24,288 nucleotides of DNA from Zhenhengia stercoravium (GTDB lineage: Bacteria > Bacillota > Clostridia > Lachnospirales > Cellulosilyticaceae). The number at the start of each line of letters is the position of its first letter. Within the stretch, counting starts at the first letter, position 1. The notes under the pieces were generated by a model. It saw nothing but the letters and a program-made list of their open reading frames with translations. It ran no database searches and was not told where the DNA came from. The stretch lies in the NCBI GenBank assembly GCA_018883975.1, contig JAHLFD010000145.1, forward strand, positions 1-24,288. Direction: 5' to 3'. The position numbers and the translations under genes were made by a program. Shown in pieces: positions 15,773-23,190 of this stretch.

Positions 15773-16431
15773 CAATCTTCCTCCTCATCAGAACGCTCTT
15801 TAGGTTTTATAAAGCTTCTTACAATAAGTATAAGACCAATAAGAACAACTGCAATAGCTGTAAAGTTAAATAAAATTAATCTTGATACTTCACCAAGCCC
15901 CAATGTAATTATAATAATTCCTATAATGCCTAATACAAGGGATGGTATACCTGACCAAGCCTCCCGATCATAAAGGAAAATAACTAGAAAGCCTAAAGCT
16001 GTAAAGATAAAGCCCATGCCTACAATCATAGAAAAACCATTTAACACATCTGCTGTAATAAGCAGGATAAAAATTCCCCATGATGTAAGGAGTGCGCCTG
16101 GCACTAAATAAGCAAGAAATTTCTTTGCTATAAAAGCTACCATAAACATAAGTCCAGGTATTAAAAATACACCTGCTAAATAGTTCCATCCAATAAGCCA
16201 TTTATCTAAAATAAGTAGTAATCCGTTAAAAACAAAGAAGCTTGAAATCATAAGTACATAAAACTTTTTGTTTCTTAAATAAGCTACAAAAATAACAGTA
16301 CCTATAATTAAATTAATATACTGACTAAAGAGTTCCCCAGGTAATAATCCATTTAAATCTAAGAAACATACAATACCGCCTAATACTAAAAGTAGTCCAA
16401 TATAAAGCCCTATATTACTTTCTTTCCTCAT
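15772..16431 (-). CDS. Eight-helix membrane protein of unknown function
   Basis: A 219-residue, very hydrophobic protein with about eight transmembrane helices (roughly 7-24, 38-52, 57-75, 81-101, 105-126, 134-153, 162-180, 186-206) and an acidic C-terminal tail (KERSDEEED). The helix pairs resemble the small DUF5668/LiaF-type membrane segments, but I cannot assign a family. The ATG has AAGGAG at good spacing. It has its own promoter and an operator-like repeat, and its TGA overlaps the start of the RseC-like gene by one base, so the two form an operon and probably act together. Confidence 0.85.
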   Translation of the reverse strand: MRKESNIGLYIGLLLVLGGIVCFLDLNGLLPGELFSQYINLIIGTVIFVAYLRNKKFYVLMISSFFVFNGLLLILDKWLIGWNYLAGVFLIPGLMFMVAFIAKKFLAYLVPGALLTSWGIFILLITADVLNGFSMIVGMGFIFTALGFLVIFLYDREAWSGIPSLVLGIIGIIIITLGLGEVSRLILFNFTAIAVVLIGLILIVRSFIKPKERSDEEED

Positions 16432-16461
16432 GGTCTTACTCCTTTCTTTCCCACATTTTGT

Positions 16462-16510
16462 GAGAACATTCTCTCTACATCATTATATAGTAAGTAGAAT
16501 TTAATCACAA
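16462..16510 (-). promoter_or_regulatory. Promoter and operator-like repeat of the membrane protein/RseC operon
   Basis: TTGTGA (16510-16505), a 17-bp spacer and a perfect TATAAT (16487-16482) lie within the short gap after the MATE gene. Just downstream, around the expected start of transcription, is the inverted repeat GAGAA-CA-TTCTC (16462-16473). The promoter is convincing; the repeat as operator is inferred from position. Confidence 0.7.
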
Positions 16511-16514
16511 TAGC

Positions 16515-17858
16515 TTAAACTAAAGCCTTACCTCTCCACTTGCCTTGTTTCCATCTTCTATAAACAAGTATACCTCTTAAAAGCTCGTCCATTGCCATAG
16601 CCATCCATACACCTACTAACCCCATATCTAGTACAATACCAAATATATAAGAAAATAGCGCTGCTACACCCCACATAGAAATAATACCAATTGTAACAGG
16701 GTACTTAATATCTCCTGCTGCATGCATGGAGCGAATAATGACTAAATTAAATGTTCTACCTAGCTCTAAGAAGATCTCAATAAACATAATTTGTTTACCC
16801 AGCGCAATCATGACAGGGTCATTTGTAAACAGACTAAAAATCAAATCACTGCATAGAAATACAATAACCGACATAACTAATAATACAAGAACTGTAGGCT
16901 TAAGTGTCTTCATAACCAATTCATCTGCATCATCAATATCGCCTGCCCCTACTAAATGCCCTACAATAATCTGAGTTGCTGTAGAAATAGCCGAAGCGTA
17001 AACAAAAGAAAAGTTTGCAATCATATTACTATAAACACGTGTTGCAATCACATAGGTTCCCATACGATTTACACAAGCTAAAATCCACATCTGTGCCACA
17101 TTATAAGAAAGAGACTCTCCTGCTGAAGGTAATCCTATTCTTAAAAGGGATTTGAATGTCTCTTTTGGAAATGGCCTTAAATACTTTAAGCTAATCTTCG
17201 CATTTAATTTCTTATTAAAGATAATCATTACTACAATTAAGCCAATTAACCTACTGATTACACTTGATAAAGCCACACCTGTTACACCTAATTTTGGAAT
17301 GCCTAATAAACCATTTAAGAAGATAAAGTTTCCTATAATATTAATAAAGTTAATAACAAAAGAAATAATCATAGTCTGCTTCATTAAGCCATTACTTCTG
17401 AAAATAGCAGAATATGACATAAACACACCTTGTAAAAAGATGAGTCCCCCAACAATAACCATATAAATCGTCGCATCGCTATAAAGCTCTAGTGGCATAC
17501 CCATCATTTTAAACATAGGCTTGTGCCCAAATACCATTAAAGCACCTAAAATCATACTAAAGAAAAGATTTGTATATGTAGCAAGAGAATAGACCTCCGA
17601 TACTTTTTCCTGATTATTAGAGCCTAAATATTGCGATACCATAATAGTCGTTGCCATTGTAATAATATTGAATGTAATCAGTAGCAGATTCATAATCTGA
17701 TTTACATTTCCAATAGCTGCTACAGCATTTTGTGAATATCTACTAATCATCATTTGGTCTACATTACCTATAAGCATTTGAAGCAATAATTCTACTAAAA
17801 TAGGCCATGTAAGTAAAAATAATGATGTATTCTTGTTAATTCTATTGTGCTGACTCAT
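16515..17858 (-). CDS. MATE family efflux transporter
   Basis: A 447-residue polytopic inner-membrane transporter of the multidrug and toxin extrusion family, with about 12 transmembrane helices, the usual length. The N-terminus carries TWPILVELLLQMLIGNVDQMMIS and the AVAAIGNVNQI segment, the family motif around the first helix, then IMVSQYLGSNN; the second half repeats the fold (LRIGLPSAGESLSYNVAQMW, ATQIIVGHLVGAGD). The proton- or sodium-coupled export mode and the substrate cannot be read from sequence. The ATG follows GAGGAGG. A perfect TATAAT lies upstream, and the gene is apparently monocistronic with the next promoter directly after its stop. Confidence 0.95.
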   Translation of the reverse strand: MSQHNRINKNTSLFLLTWPILVELLLQMLIGNVDQMMISRYSQNAVAAIGNVNQIMNLLLITFNIITMATTIMVSQYLGSNNQEKVSEVYSLATYTNLFFSMILGALMVFGHKPMFKMMGMPLELYSDATIYMVIVGGLIFLQGVFMSYSAIFRSNGLMKQTMIISFVINFINIIGNFIFLNGLLGIPKLGVTGVALSSVISRLIGLIVVMIIFNKKLNAKISLKYLRPFPKETFKSLLRIGLPSAGESLSYNVAQMWILACVNRMGTYVIATRVYSNMIANFSFVYASAISTATQIIVGHLVGAGDIDDADELVMKTLKPTVLVLLVMSVIVFLCSDLIFSLFTNDPVMIALGKQIMFIEIFLELGRTFNLVIIRSMHAAGDIKYPVTIGIISMWGVAALFSYIFGIVLDMGLVGVWMAMAMDELLRGILVYRRWKQGKWRGKALV

Positions 17859-17891
17859 GTTGCCTCCTCATATATGCATTAAAACCGTATT

Positions 17892-17919
17892 ATTATATCA
17901 GCTTCCCTTCTGAACTTCT
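17892..17919 (-). promoter_or_regulatory. Probable promoter of the MATE gene
   Basis: A perfect TATAAT (17897-17892, minus strand) lies about 30 nt upstream of the ribosome site. The -35 at 17 or 18 bp is poor (TAGAAG-like). Confidence 0.4.
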
Positions 17920-17989
17920 ACTCTTTTGATCTATTTTAATTTCTTTACTTAAGATGTGCTAAGAATTTTTGAACTTTTCTTAACATCCT

Positions 17990-18018
17990 TTGACATGCTA
18001 TATGTTCCATTCTAATAT
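17990..18018 (+). promoter_or_regulatory. Promoter of the oadB-oadG pair
   Basis: A perfect TTGACA (17990-17995), a 17-bp spacer and TAATAT (18013-18018) lie about 45 nt upstream of the oadB start. Confidence 0.7.
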
Positions 18019-18063
18019 ACATATTATATATACTTTTATTTTTCTACATAGGCAGGTGTTAAT

Positions 18064-19185
18064 ATGGAAATTTTGTTAGAAAGCTTCCAACAACTTACTC
18101 CTAGTCACATCTTTATGTTACTTATCGGTTTTCTACTTATCTACCTCGCTATCGCTAAACAATATGAACCTACACTTCTTTTACCTATGGGATTTGGCGT
18201 CATCTTAGTAAACATTCCTCTATCGGGTGCTATTAGCCAACTTTCGGAAGGTAGTGTTGTTCAAGGCATACTAGACCTTCTCTTTAATGCGGGTATTACA
18301 ACAGAACTTTTCCCTCTTCTTATCTTTATTGGGATAGGTGCTATGATTGACTTTGGACCGCTACTTGAGAGACCTTCTATGCTATTTCTTGGAGCTGCCG
18401 CTCAATTTGGTATCTTCTTCACCCTTATCATTGCACTTTGCTGTGGTTTTTCTTTACAAGAAGCTGCTTCTATCGGTATTATCGGTGCTGCTGATGGCCC
18501 AACTTCTATCTTTGTAGCAAGTCAGCTTTCACCTTCTCTTTTAGGTCCTATCTCCGTTGCTGCATACTCCTACATGGCCCTTGTACCGCTTATTCAGCCT
18601 ATGGCTATTAAATGGGTCACAACAAAAAAAGAACGTTGTATACATATGACTTACACTTCTAAGCCTGTTTCAAGAAAGGCTAAACTTCTTTTCCCTATAG
18701 TGGTTACTTTAGTTGCAGGCTTTATTGCACCACATTCTATTCCACTTATTGGTTTCCTTATGTTTGGCAACTTATTACGTGAAAGTGGTGTGGTTAACCG
18801 CCTGAGTGAAACGGCTCAAAATGAACTCGTTAATATTGTCACCATTCTTTTAGGGCTTTCTATCGCTTCTACTATGAGGGCTGACACCTTTTTAACCCCT
18901 AGTACCATTCTTATCATTGGTATGGGACTTATCGCCTTTATCTTTGATACTATAGGTGGTGTACTTTTCGTTAAAGTGATTAACTTATTTAGAAAAGAAA
19001 AAATCAATCCTATGGTAGGTGCTGCTGGTATTTCTGCCTTCCCTATGTCTGCACGTACTATTCAAAAAATGGCTAAAGAAGAGGATCCTAATAACTTTAT
19101 TCTTATGCAAGCTGTAGGCGCTAATGTAGCTGGTCAGGTAGCTTCTGTTATTGCAGGAGGTCTCATATTAGCACTTTTACTCTGA
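18064..19185 (+). CDS. oadB: Sodium-translocating decarboxylase, beta subunit (OadB/GcdB/MmdB family)
   Basis: Membrane subunit that couples decarboxylation of a biotin-bound carboxyl group to Na+ export. At 373 residues it has the usual length and covers the fold end to end. Visible family motifs are ELFPLLIFIGIGAMIDFGPL, GAADGPTSIF with the sodium-binding Asp at 144, MVGAAGISAFPMSAR, and VGANVAGQVASVIAGG with the conserved Asn near 354. AGGTG lies before the ATG. A 36-residue OadG-like gene follows by 34 nt. No carboxyltransferase (alpha) or biotin carrier gene is in the window, so the substrate (oxaloacetate, methylmalonyl-CoA or glutaconyl-CoA) cannot be told. Confidence 0.95.
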   Translation: MEILLESFQQLTPSHIFMLLIGFLLIYLAIAKQYEPTLLLPMGFGVILVNIPLSGAISQLSEGSVVQGILDLLFNAGITTELFPLLIFIGIGAMIDFGPLLERPSMLFLGAAAQFGIFFTLIIALCCGFSLQEAASIGIIGAADGPTSIFVASQLSPSLLGPISVAAYSYMALVPLIQPMAIKWVTTKKERCIHMTYTSKPVSRKAKLLFPIVVTLVAGFIAPHSIPLIGFLMFGNLLRESGVVNRLSETAQNELVNIVTILLGLSIASTMRADTFLTPSTILIIGMGLIAFIFDTIGGVLFVKVINLFRKEKINPMVGAAGISAFPMSARTIQKMAKEEDPNNFILMQAVGANVAGQVASVIAGGLILALLL

Positions 19186-19219
19186 TAATTTTTATTACAT
19201 TCTAAAAGGAGGTATGCAT

Positions 19220-19330
19220 ATGATTGAGCAAGGCTTTCTTATTATGCTAAGTGGTATGGGCGGCATCTTTTTAGTAATGGGTATTATTTATATCATTATT
19301 AAACTGCTTAATTACTTCGCGAAGTCTTAA
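19220..19330 (+). CDS. oadG: Minimal OadG-like gamma subunit (36 residues)
   Basis: A very small membrane protein. After MIEQGF comes a single transmembrane helix (about residues 7-30), then a KLLNYFAKS basic end. The LSGMGGIFLVMGIIYIIIKL segment matches the opening helix of OadG gamma subunits, which anchor and stabilise the decarboxylase complex and are often 80 residues or more, with a Zn-binding tail missing here. A strong AGGAGG lies 7 nt before the ATG at 19220; an earlier in-frame ATG (19214) is only 1 nt from it. The gene follows oadB by 34 nt in the same unit. Assignment rests on helix pattern and context. Confidence 0.75.
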   Translation: MIEQGFLIMLSGMGGIFLVMGIIYIIIKLLNYFAKS

Positions 19331-19366
19331 TAACTTTTAATTGAAATAGGTATAGAATGAAATAGA

Positions 19367-19412
19367 AAAAGACATAGAAGCTATGGCATAAGTCATAGCT
19401 TCTATGTCTTTT
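19367..19412 (+). terminator. Bidirectional terminator after oadG
   Basis: A perfect 19-bp stem (19367-19385 with 19394-19412) with an 8-nt loop and T-runs on both strands. It ends both the oadB-oadG unit and the minus-strand deacetylase gene. Confidence 0.95.
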
Positions 19413-20156
19413 TTAATTTTTATTTTTAATGCGATAATAAAATTCTTCTGTATTCTGATCAATAGGTTTAAAAGTATAACCTTGATCTTTATAATATTTG
19501 ATAATACCAGGTAAGGCATTATAGGTATTTTTATTATTAGAATTACAATGAGCTAAAATAATACGTTTTGTTGTATCACGGCTACATTTTTTAGCATTCT
19601 GAACGATTTTTCCTGGAGGTAAGTTAGGATTCACACCATCTTCAAGACTGACATTCCAGTCATAGATTCTATAATTTTCTTCATGTAACTTATTAAGAAG
19701 GCCTTCACTTAATCTACCTGAACTCCCCCCTGGAAATCTAATAATTTTACTATTAACTTCTTCTCCTAATACTTCATTAATTTTTTGAGAAGTCTGTTCC
19801 ATTTCTTTAATAAAGCTTTCATCACTTGAGTAAATGGATTTAAGATTATGGGAATAAGTATGAAGTCCTATACTATGCCCTTCTTCATAAATACGCTTAA
19901 GTACTTCTTCTCTTTGATTAATTTCTTTTCCTACAACAAAGAATGTGGCCTTTACATCATGTTCTTTAAGTACATCTAATATTTTTTCTGTAACTTTTCC
20001 TGTTGGACCATCATCGAAAGTTAAATAGACAATTTTTTCTTCTACTGTTTCAGGTGCTCCGTTTTCTAAAGCCTGTACTTTTAATTCATCTGCACAGAAG
20101 AAAACAATTGTAAAAGCTGCGATCATGTACATTAATATATTTAAATATTTTTTCAT
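19413..20156 (-). CDS. Secreted or membrane-anchored polysaccharide deacetylase (NodB domain)
   Basis: A 247-residue extracytoplasmic carbohydrate esterase 4 enzyme, likely removing acetyl groups from peptidoglycan or another N-acetylated glycan. An N-terminal hydrophobic helix (about 4-21) is a signal peptide or anchor. The NodB motifs are all visible: TFDDGP with base Asp48 and metal ligand Asp49, HTYSH with His99 and His103, RFPGG at 140-144, YDWNV near 165-169 and LAHC with His203. The first in-frame start (20189) lacks a ribosome site; the ATG at 20156 follows AAGGAGG by 7 nt. A strong terminator separates it from the larger surface-protein gene upstream, so it is probably a separate unit. 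Confidence 0.93.
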   Translation of the reverse strand: MKKYLNILMYMIAAFTIVFFCADELKVQALENGAPETVEEKIVYLTFDDGPTGKVTEKILDVLKEHDVKATFFVVGKEINQREEVLKRIYEEGHSIGLHTYSHNLKSIYSSDESFIKEMEQTSQKINEVLGEEVNSKIIRFPGGSSGRLSEGLLNKLHEENYRIYDWNVSLEDGVNPNLPPGKIVQNAKKCSRDTTKRIILAHCNSNNKNTYNALPGIIKYYKDQGYTFKPIDQNTEEFYYRIKNKN

Positions 20157-20194
20157 ATGAATGCCTCCTTTGAAGCTTATTATCTGCAAAAAAA

Positions 20195-20249
20195 CAAAAA
20201 ATAAAAAGCTATTTTATTGTATTTTTTTCCAACAATAAAATAGCTTTTT
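20195..20249 (-). terminator. Terminator of the CuAO-N/PKD protein gene
   Basis: A perfect 18-bp stem (20203-20220 with 20232-20249) is followed on the minus strand by a T-rich tract (TTTTTTGTTTTTTTG). Confidence 0.92.
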
Positions 20250-20251
20250 TC

Positions 20252-22552
20252 TTATCTCCAGTTGCTTTCAGGAATAAATCCGAATAATACTGGTGCAGAT
20301 GAACCGTTTGGAAGCATGTAAGTTAAAGTTTTTGTTTCTCCTGCTTTAACAACGCCTACAAATGCTCCTCTATTTGAACTTGGGAAATAGCCCGCACTTG
20401 GCGCAAGATAAGCTTTATCTTGTTCCCATTTAATTGCACCTTTAAACATATTACCACGAGGGTTTAAAATAACTGCTGTATCTTCCTCTGCTGTAATGGT
20501 AATGTGATAATTTATACCAAAGTTTCCTCTATTAGCTACACTCTCTTGTAAAAGGGCATCATAGCCTGTAACCCATTCATCTTGTCCCTTACCAATTACA
20601 AGTTTTGTATTTTCATCCTCATCCCTAAGGTCTACAAAAATATTTTTATCTAGTACATCAAAAGTTCCCCTTGGATGAACATCTCTTACTGGCCTTGGCA
20701 TAAGAGGAATATCTTCTATTTTGTCATTTTGTCCAAGTAAAGCGACAGTAAAGGTAACAGGACCTTCTAATGCAACATCAAACATACCTGAAATAGCCTG
20801 ACCTTTTAACCAGTTTTTGTTTTGACTGTCATAAATAACAGTACGTGCACCTGGCTGTAAAGTAAGTATTTGACTACTTGTATTATTAAAATAATCTAAA
20901 AGAAGTTGTTGTCCTACAAATAACACGTCATCTGATGGCCCTTTTGTTGTAAGCTTAGAAATAGTCCCTGTTACAGGTACTTCTGTACGATTCTCAGCAA
21001 TGACTACAAGACGTTTTCTATCCATATGATTATCTACTGGATCAAAATTATTAATATGATGGAAAAGCACACGTCCCTGCCCTATAATAGTATCTTCATA
21101 AAGGAGCCCTTTCTGACTTACTACTTCTGGTGAGTTACTCATAAACATTGTGCCTTTTGTATCTTCTAGGTAAATAGTATCTGCTTCTTTATAAGTCTGA
21201 TAGTTAGTCTTTTCAAAGTTATCTAGTGTAGCTCCAATTTGGCCATTTGTAAATTTATCTTCAAATTCTGTTTTAAGCACCTCATCTGTTACTTCTACAG
21301 TTGTTTGTGCTTTTTGTGACCAATTACCGTAAGCATCTTTAATTTCTAAAGTTACAATATATTCGCCCTCTGTATAAATAGCAGTAGGTTTTGTAAATAA
21401 GTAATTATTTACTGCATCTTTTGCATCACGGTAAGTCCATTTTTCAGCCACGATGCTTTCCCACTCTTCATTTTCATACTCAAAACTAAATGTAATAGGC
21501 TCACCTTGTTTATATTCACGCTGATCAGCTTCAAACTCTATAACTTCTGGAGCCTCATTTGGCAGAATCATAATAGTCTGGCTTACCCAGTCACTCCATA
21601 AGCCTTTCTCATCTCTTACTTTTAATGAGATTTCGTAATAACCTTGTCTAGGTGTTTTGAAAATCTTATCAAGTGAAGCTGCTGTTTTAGATGGATCACC
21701 ATCTATCATCCATAATGTTTCCTTAATAAAATGTCCATCTGGGTCAAAACTCATATCTTGTACTTGTACGGTTTGACCTGCTATGTAACTTTCCTCTAAA
21801 AATTCAAAAGCTGCAACTGGTGGTGTATTTGGCACTACAATTGGCTTTTCAATCTGTATAGTACGTGTAGCCTCATCATACTCAATAAGTAGTTCGAACT
21901 GCTCTGACATAAAACGTACTGGCAAAAGAGTTGTCCCATTTTCCACAATTGGCATAGCATCTACTACTATTTCTTCACCATTTATCCAGGCTTTTGGCTC
22001 TGTCGTAGATAAAACAACAATTTTACCATCTTTCTCTACTGTAATCTGTCTCGTCTCTTGATTCCAGTCTACTTTTGCTTCTAAAATTTCTTCACCTACA
22101 AATCTTAACGGTAAGTAAGTGCGTCCTGCTACAACTTTAGGTGCTAAAAGCAACTCTTTTACTTCTCCATAAAGAAATACTGTTGTACTATCTAATGTTA
22201 ATAGAACTTTATCCTCATCAATAACAGGTAGCTCTACTTCTGATTGTTCTCCATCTATCGGCTCATCCTCTGGCAACAACTCGTCTGTTCCATCACCTGC
22301 TTCTGGTGCTTGTTCTTCTAATGCACCATCTTCTTGTGGTGGCACCTGTTCATCCTGCTCCGGTAATTCATCACTCGGTAACTGCGGCACCTGGGTATTT
22401 TCCTCTACTATTTCTTCATTTGTTGGATTATCGCCTTCTAGATTACCTTCTTGACCTAATATAATTCCTGTATTTTCGCCTTCATCAGCCAATATAGAAA
22501 TTGGACTCAAAAAAAGTGTGCTAGCCATGAATAATGTCCATATTTTTCGCAT
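20252..22552 (-). CDS. Secreted protein with copper-amine-oxidase-N and PKD-like domains and a novel C-terminal region
   Basis: A 766-residue exported protein. Residues 1-22 are a signal peptide ending ILA-D. Residues 23-115 are an acidic Glu/Pro/Asp-rich low-complexity linker. Residues about 116-236 hold two copper-amine-oxidase N-terminal repeats (RTYLPLRFVGEEI...WNQETRQITVEKDG and TLLPVRFMSEQF...EYDEATRTIQIEKP), a stalk domain common in clostridial surface proteins and without catalytic role. Residues about 243-425 hold two PKD/Ig-like domains (PPVAAFEF... and APEVIEFEAD...). The last 330 or so residues match nothing I recognise. No LPXTG or SLH domain is seen. The ATG follows AAGGAGG. A wall-associated binding or adhesive role is inferred. 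Confidence 0.88.
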   Translation of the reverse strand: MRKIWTLFMASTLFLSPISILADEGENTGIILGQEGNLEGDNPTNEEIVEENTQVPQLPSDELPEQDEQVPPQEDGALEEQAPEAGDGTDELLPEDEPIDGEQSEVELPVIDEDKVLLTLDSTTVFLYGEVKELLLAPKVVAGRTYLPLRFVGEEILEAKVDWNQETRQITVEKDGKIVVLSTTEPKAWINGEEIVVDAMPIVENGTTLLPVRFMSEQFELLIEYDEATRTIQIEKPIVVPNTPPVAAFEFLEESYIAGQTVQVQDMSFDPDGHFIKETLWMIDGDPSKTAASLDKIFKTPRQGYYEISLKVRDEKGLWSDWVSQTIMILPNEAPEVIEFEADQREYKQGEPITFSFEYENEEWESIVAEKWTYRDAKDAVNNYLFTKPTAIYTEGEYIVTLEIKDAYGNWSQKAQTTVEVTDEVLKTEFEDKFTNGQIGATLDNFEKTNYQTYKEADTIYLEDTKGTMFMSNSPEVVSQKGLLYEDTIIGQGRVLFHHINNFDPVDNHMDRKRLVVIAENRTEVPVTGTISKLTTKGPSDDVLFVGQQLLLDYFNNTSSQILTLQPGARTVIYDSQNKNWLKGQAISGMFDVALEGPVTFTVALLGQNDKIEDIPLMPRPVRDVHPRGTFDVLDKNIFVDLRDEDENTKLVIGKGQDEWVTGYDALLQESVANRGNFGINYHITITAEEDTAVILNPRGNMFKGAIKWEQDKAYLAPSAGYFPSSNRGAFVGVVKAGETKTLTYMLPNGSSAPVLFGFIPESNWR

Positions 22553-22642
22553 CTTTTACCCTCCTTAAGCTGCTACTTCATTTCGTCCTTTTGAACATTT
22601 ATCATTTTAACACACTTTTAACAATTTATAAGATAGTTTTAT

Positions 22643-22668
22643 GGAATGTTATCAAATATTAACATTCC
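22643..22668. repeat. Inverted repeat in intergenic region
   Basis: A perfect 9-bp inverted repeat, GGAATGTTA and TAACATTCC, with an 8-nt centre (22652-22659). It lies past the stop of the 157/153-residue protein and upstream of the CuAO-N gene. No T-run follows, so it is a weak terminator at best. A possible -35 (TTGATA, 22655-22650) sits inside it, with TATAAA at 22630-22625, though the 19-bp spacing is long. Confidence 0.5.
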
Positions 22669-22680
22669 TTTCATATTTAA

Positions 22681-23142
22681 TTAGATTATCTCTTTAACAT
22701 ATTCTGTATTTGTAAACTGTGGGAATTTAACACGTTCAATCACTATTCCATATGGGAAAGTTGCAAATACAGCTTCTTCAAATGTACCTTCTACTTCACC
22801 TTGAGCTTTTAATGCTTCAAACTGTTCTTTAGCTTTTTCAAGATGACTTTCTAAAATAATGTTATAAGTACCAACATGTCTCATTGTCTTGCTGATTTCT
22901 CCTGTCTCAAGACGATTAAGTGTCGTACTATTTTGCATATCAATCATGATTTCACAAATTAATAAGCTACCAATTTCATGGTTAAAAATTTCTCTAGCAC
23001 GCTCTTTAATAGCTTCATCATTTGTCTCATTATAAAGTTTTAACAAGGCTGTAAGGTTTGGCATAGCCATTTTTTCACCATTAGCTTTTTCAAAAATCAC
23101 TTCATTATTTATTACTCTAAGTGCATCAAGTTGTTTACTCAT
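22681..23142 (-). CDS. Conserved-looking cytoplasmic protein of unknown function
   Basis: A 153-residue protein with no signal peptide, transmembrane helix or motif that I recognise. The middle is mostly helical and charged (LTALLKLYNETNDEAIKERAREIF, then ILESHLEKAKEQFEALKAQGEVEG, which could form a short coiled coil); the C-terminus has a beta-type FPYGIVIERVKFPQF. A start four codons earlier (23154) lies directly on the AAAGG and is unlikely; the ATG at 23142 sits about 9 nt after GGATG. It begins 48 nt after the LtaS-like gene with no terminator between, so the two are probably co-transcribed. Confidence 0.75.
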   Translation of the reverse strand: MSKQLDALRVINNEVIFEKANGEKMAMPNLTALLKLYNETNDEAIKERAREIFNHEIGSLLICEIMIDMQNSTTLNRLETGEISKTMRHVGTYNIILESHLEKAKEQFEALKAQGEVEGTFEEAVFATFPYGIVIERVKFPQFTNTEYVKEII

Positions 23143-23190
23143 TAGTCTTAACATCCTTTATCTTTTAGTTTTTTTTAGCTTAGCATAATT

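Noticed and set aside
17859..18063. Possible guanidine or other riboswitch between the MATE gene and oadB.
   Set aside because: Only two divergent promoters can be read; no ACGR-type loops or stable hairpins were found.
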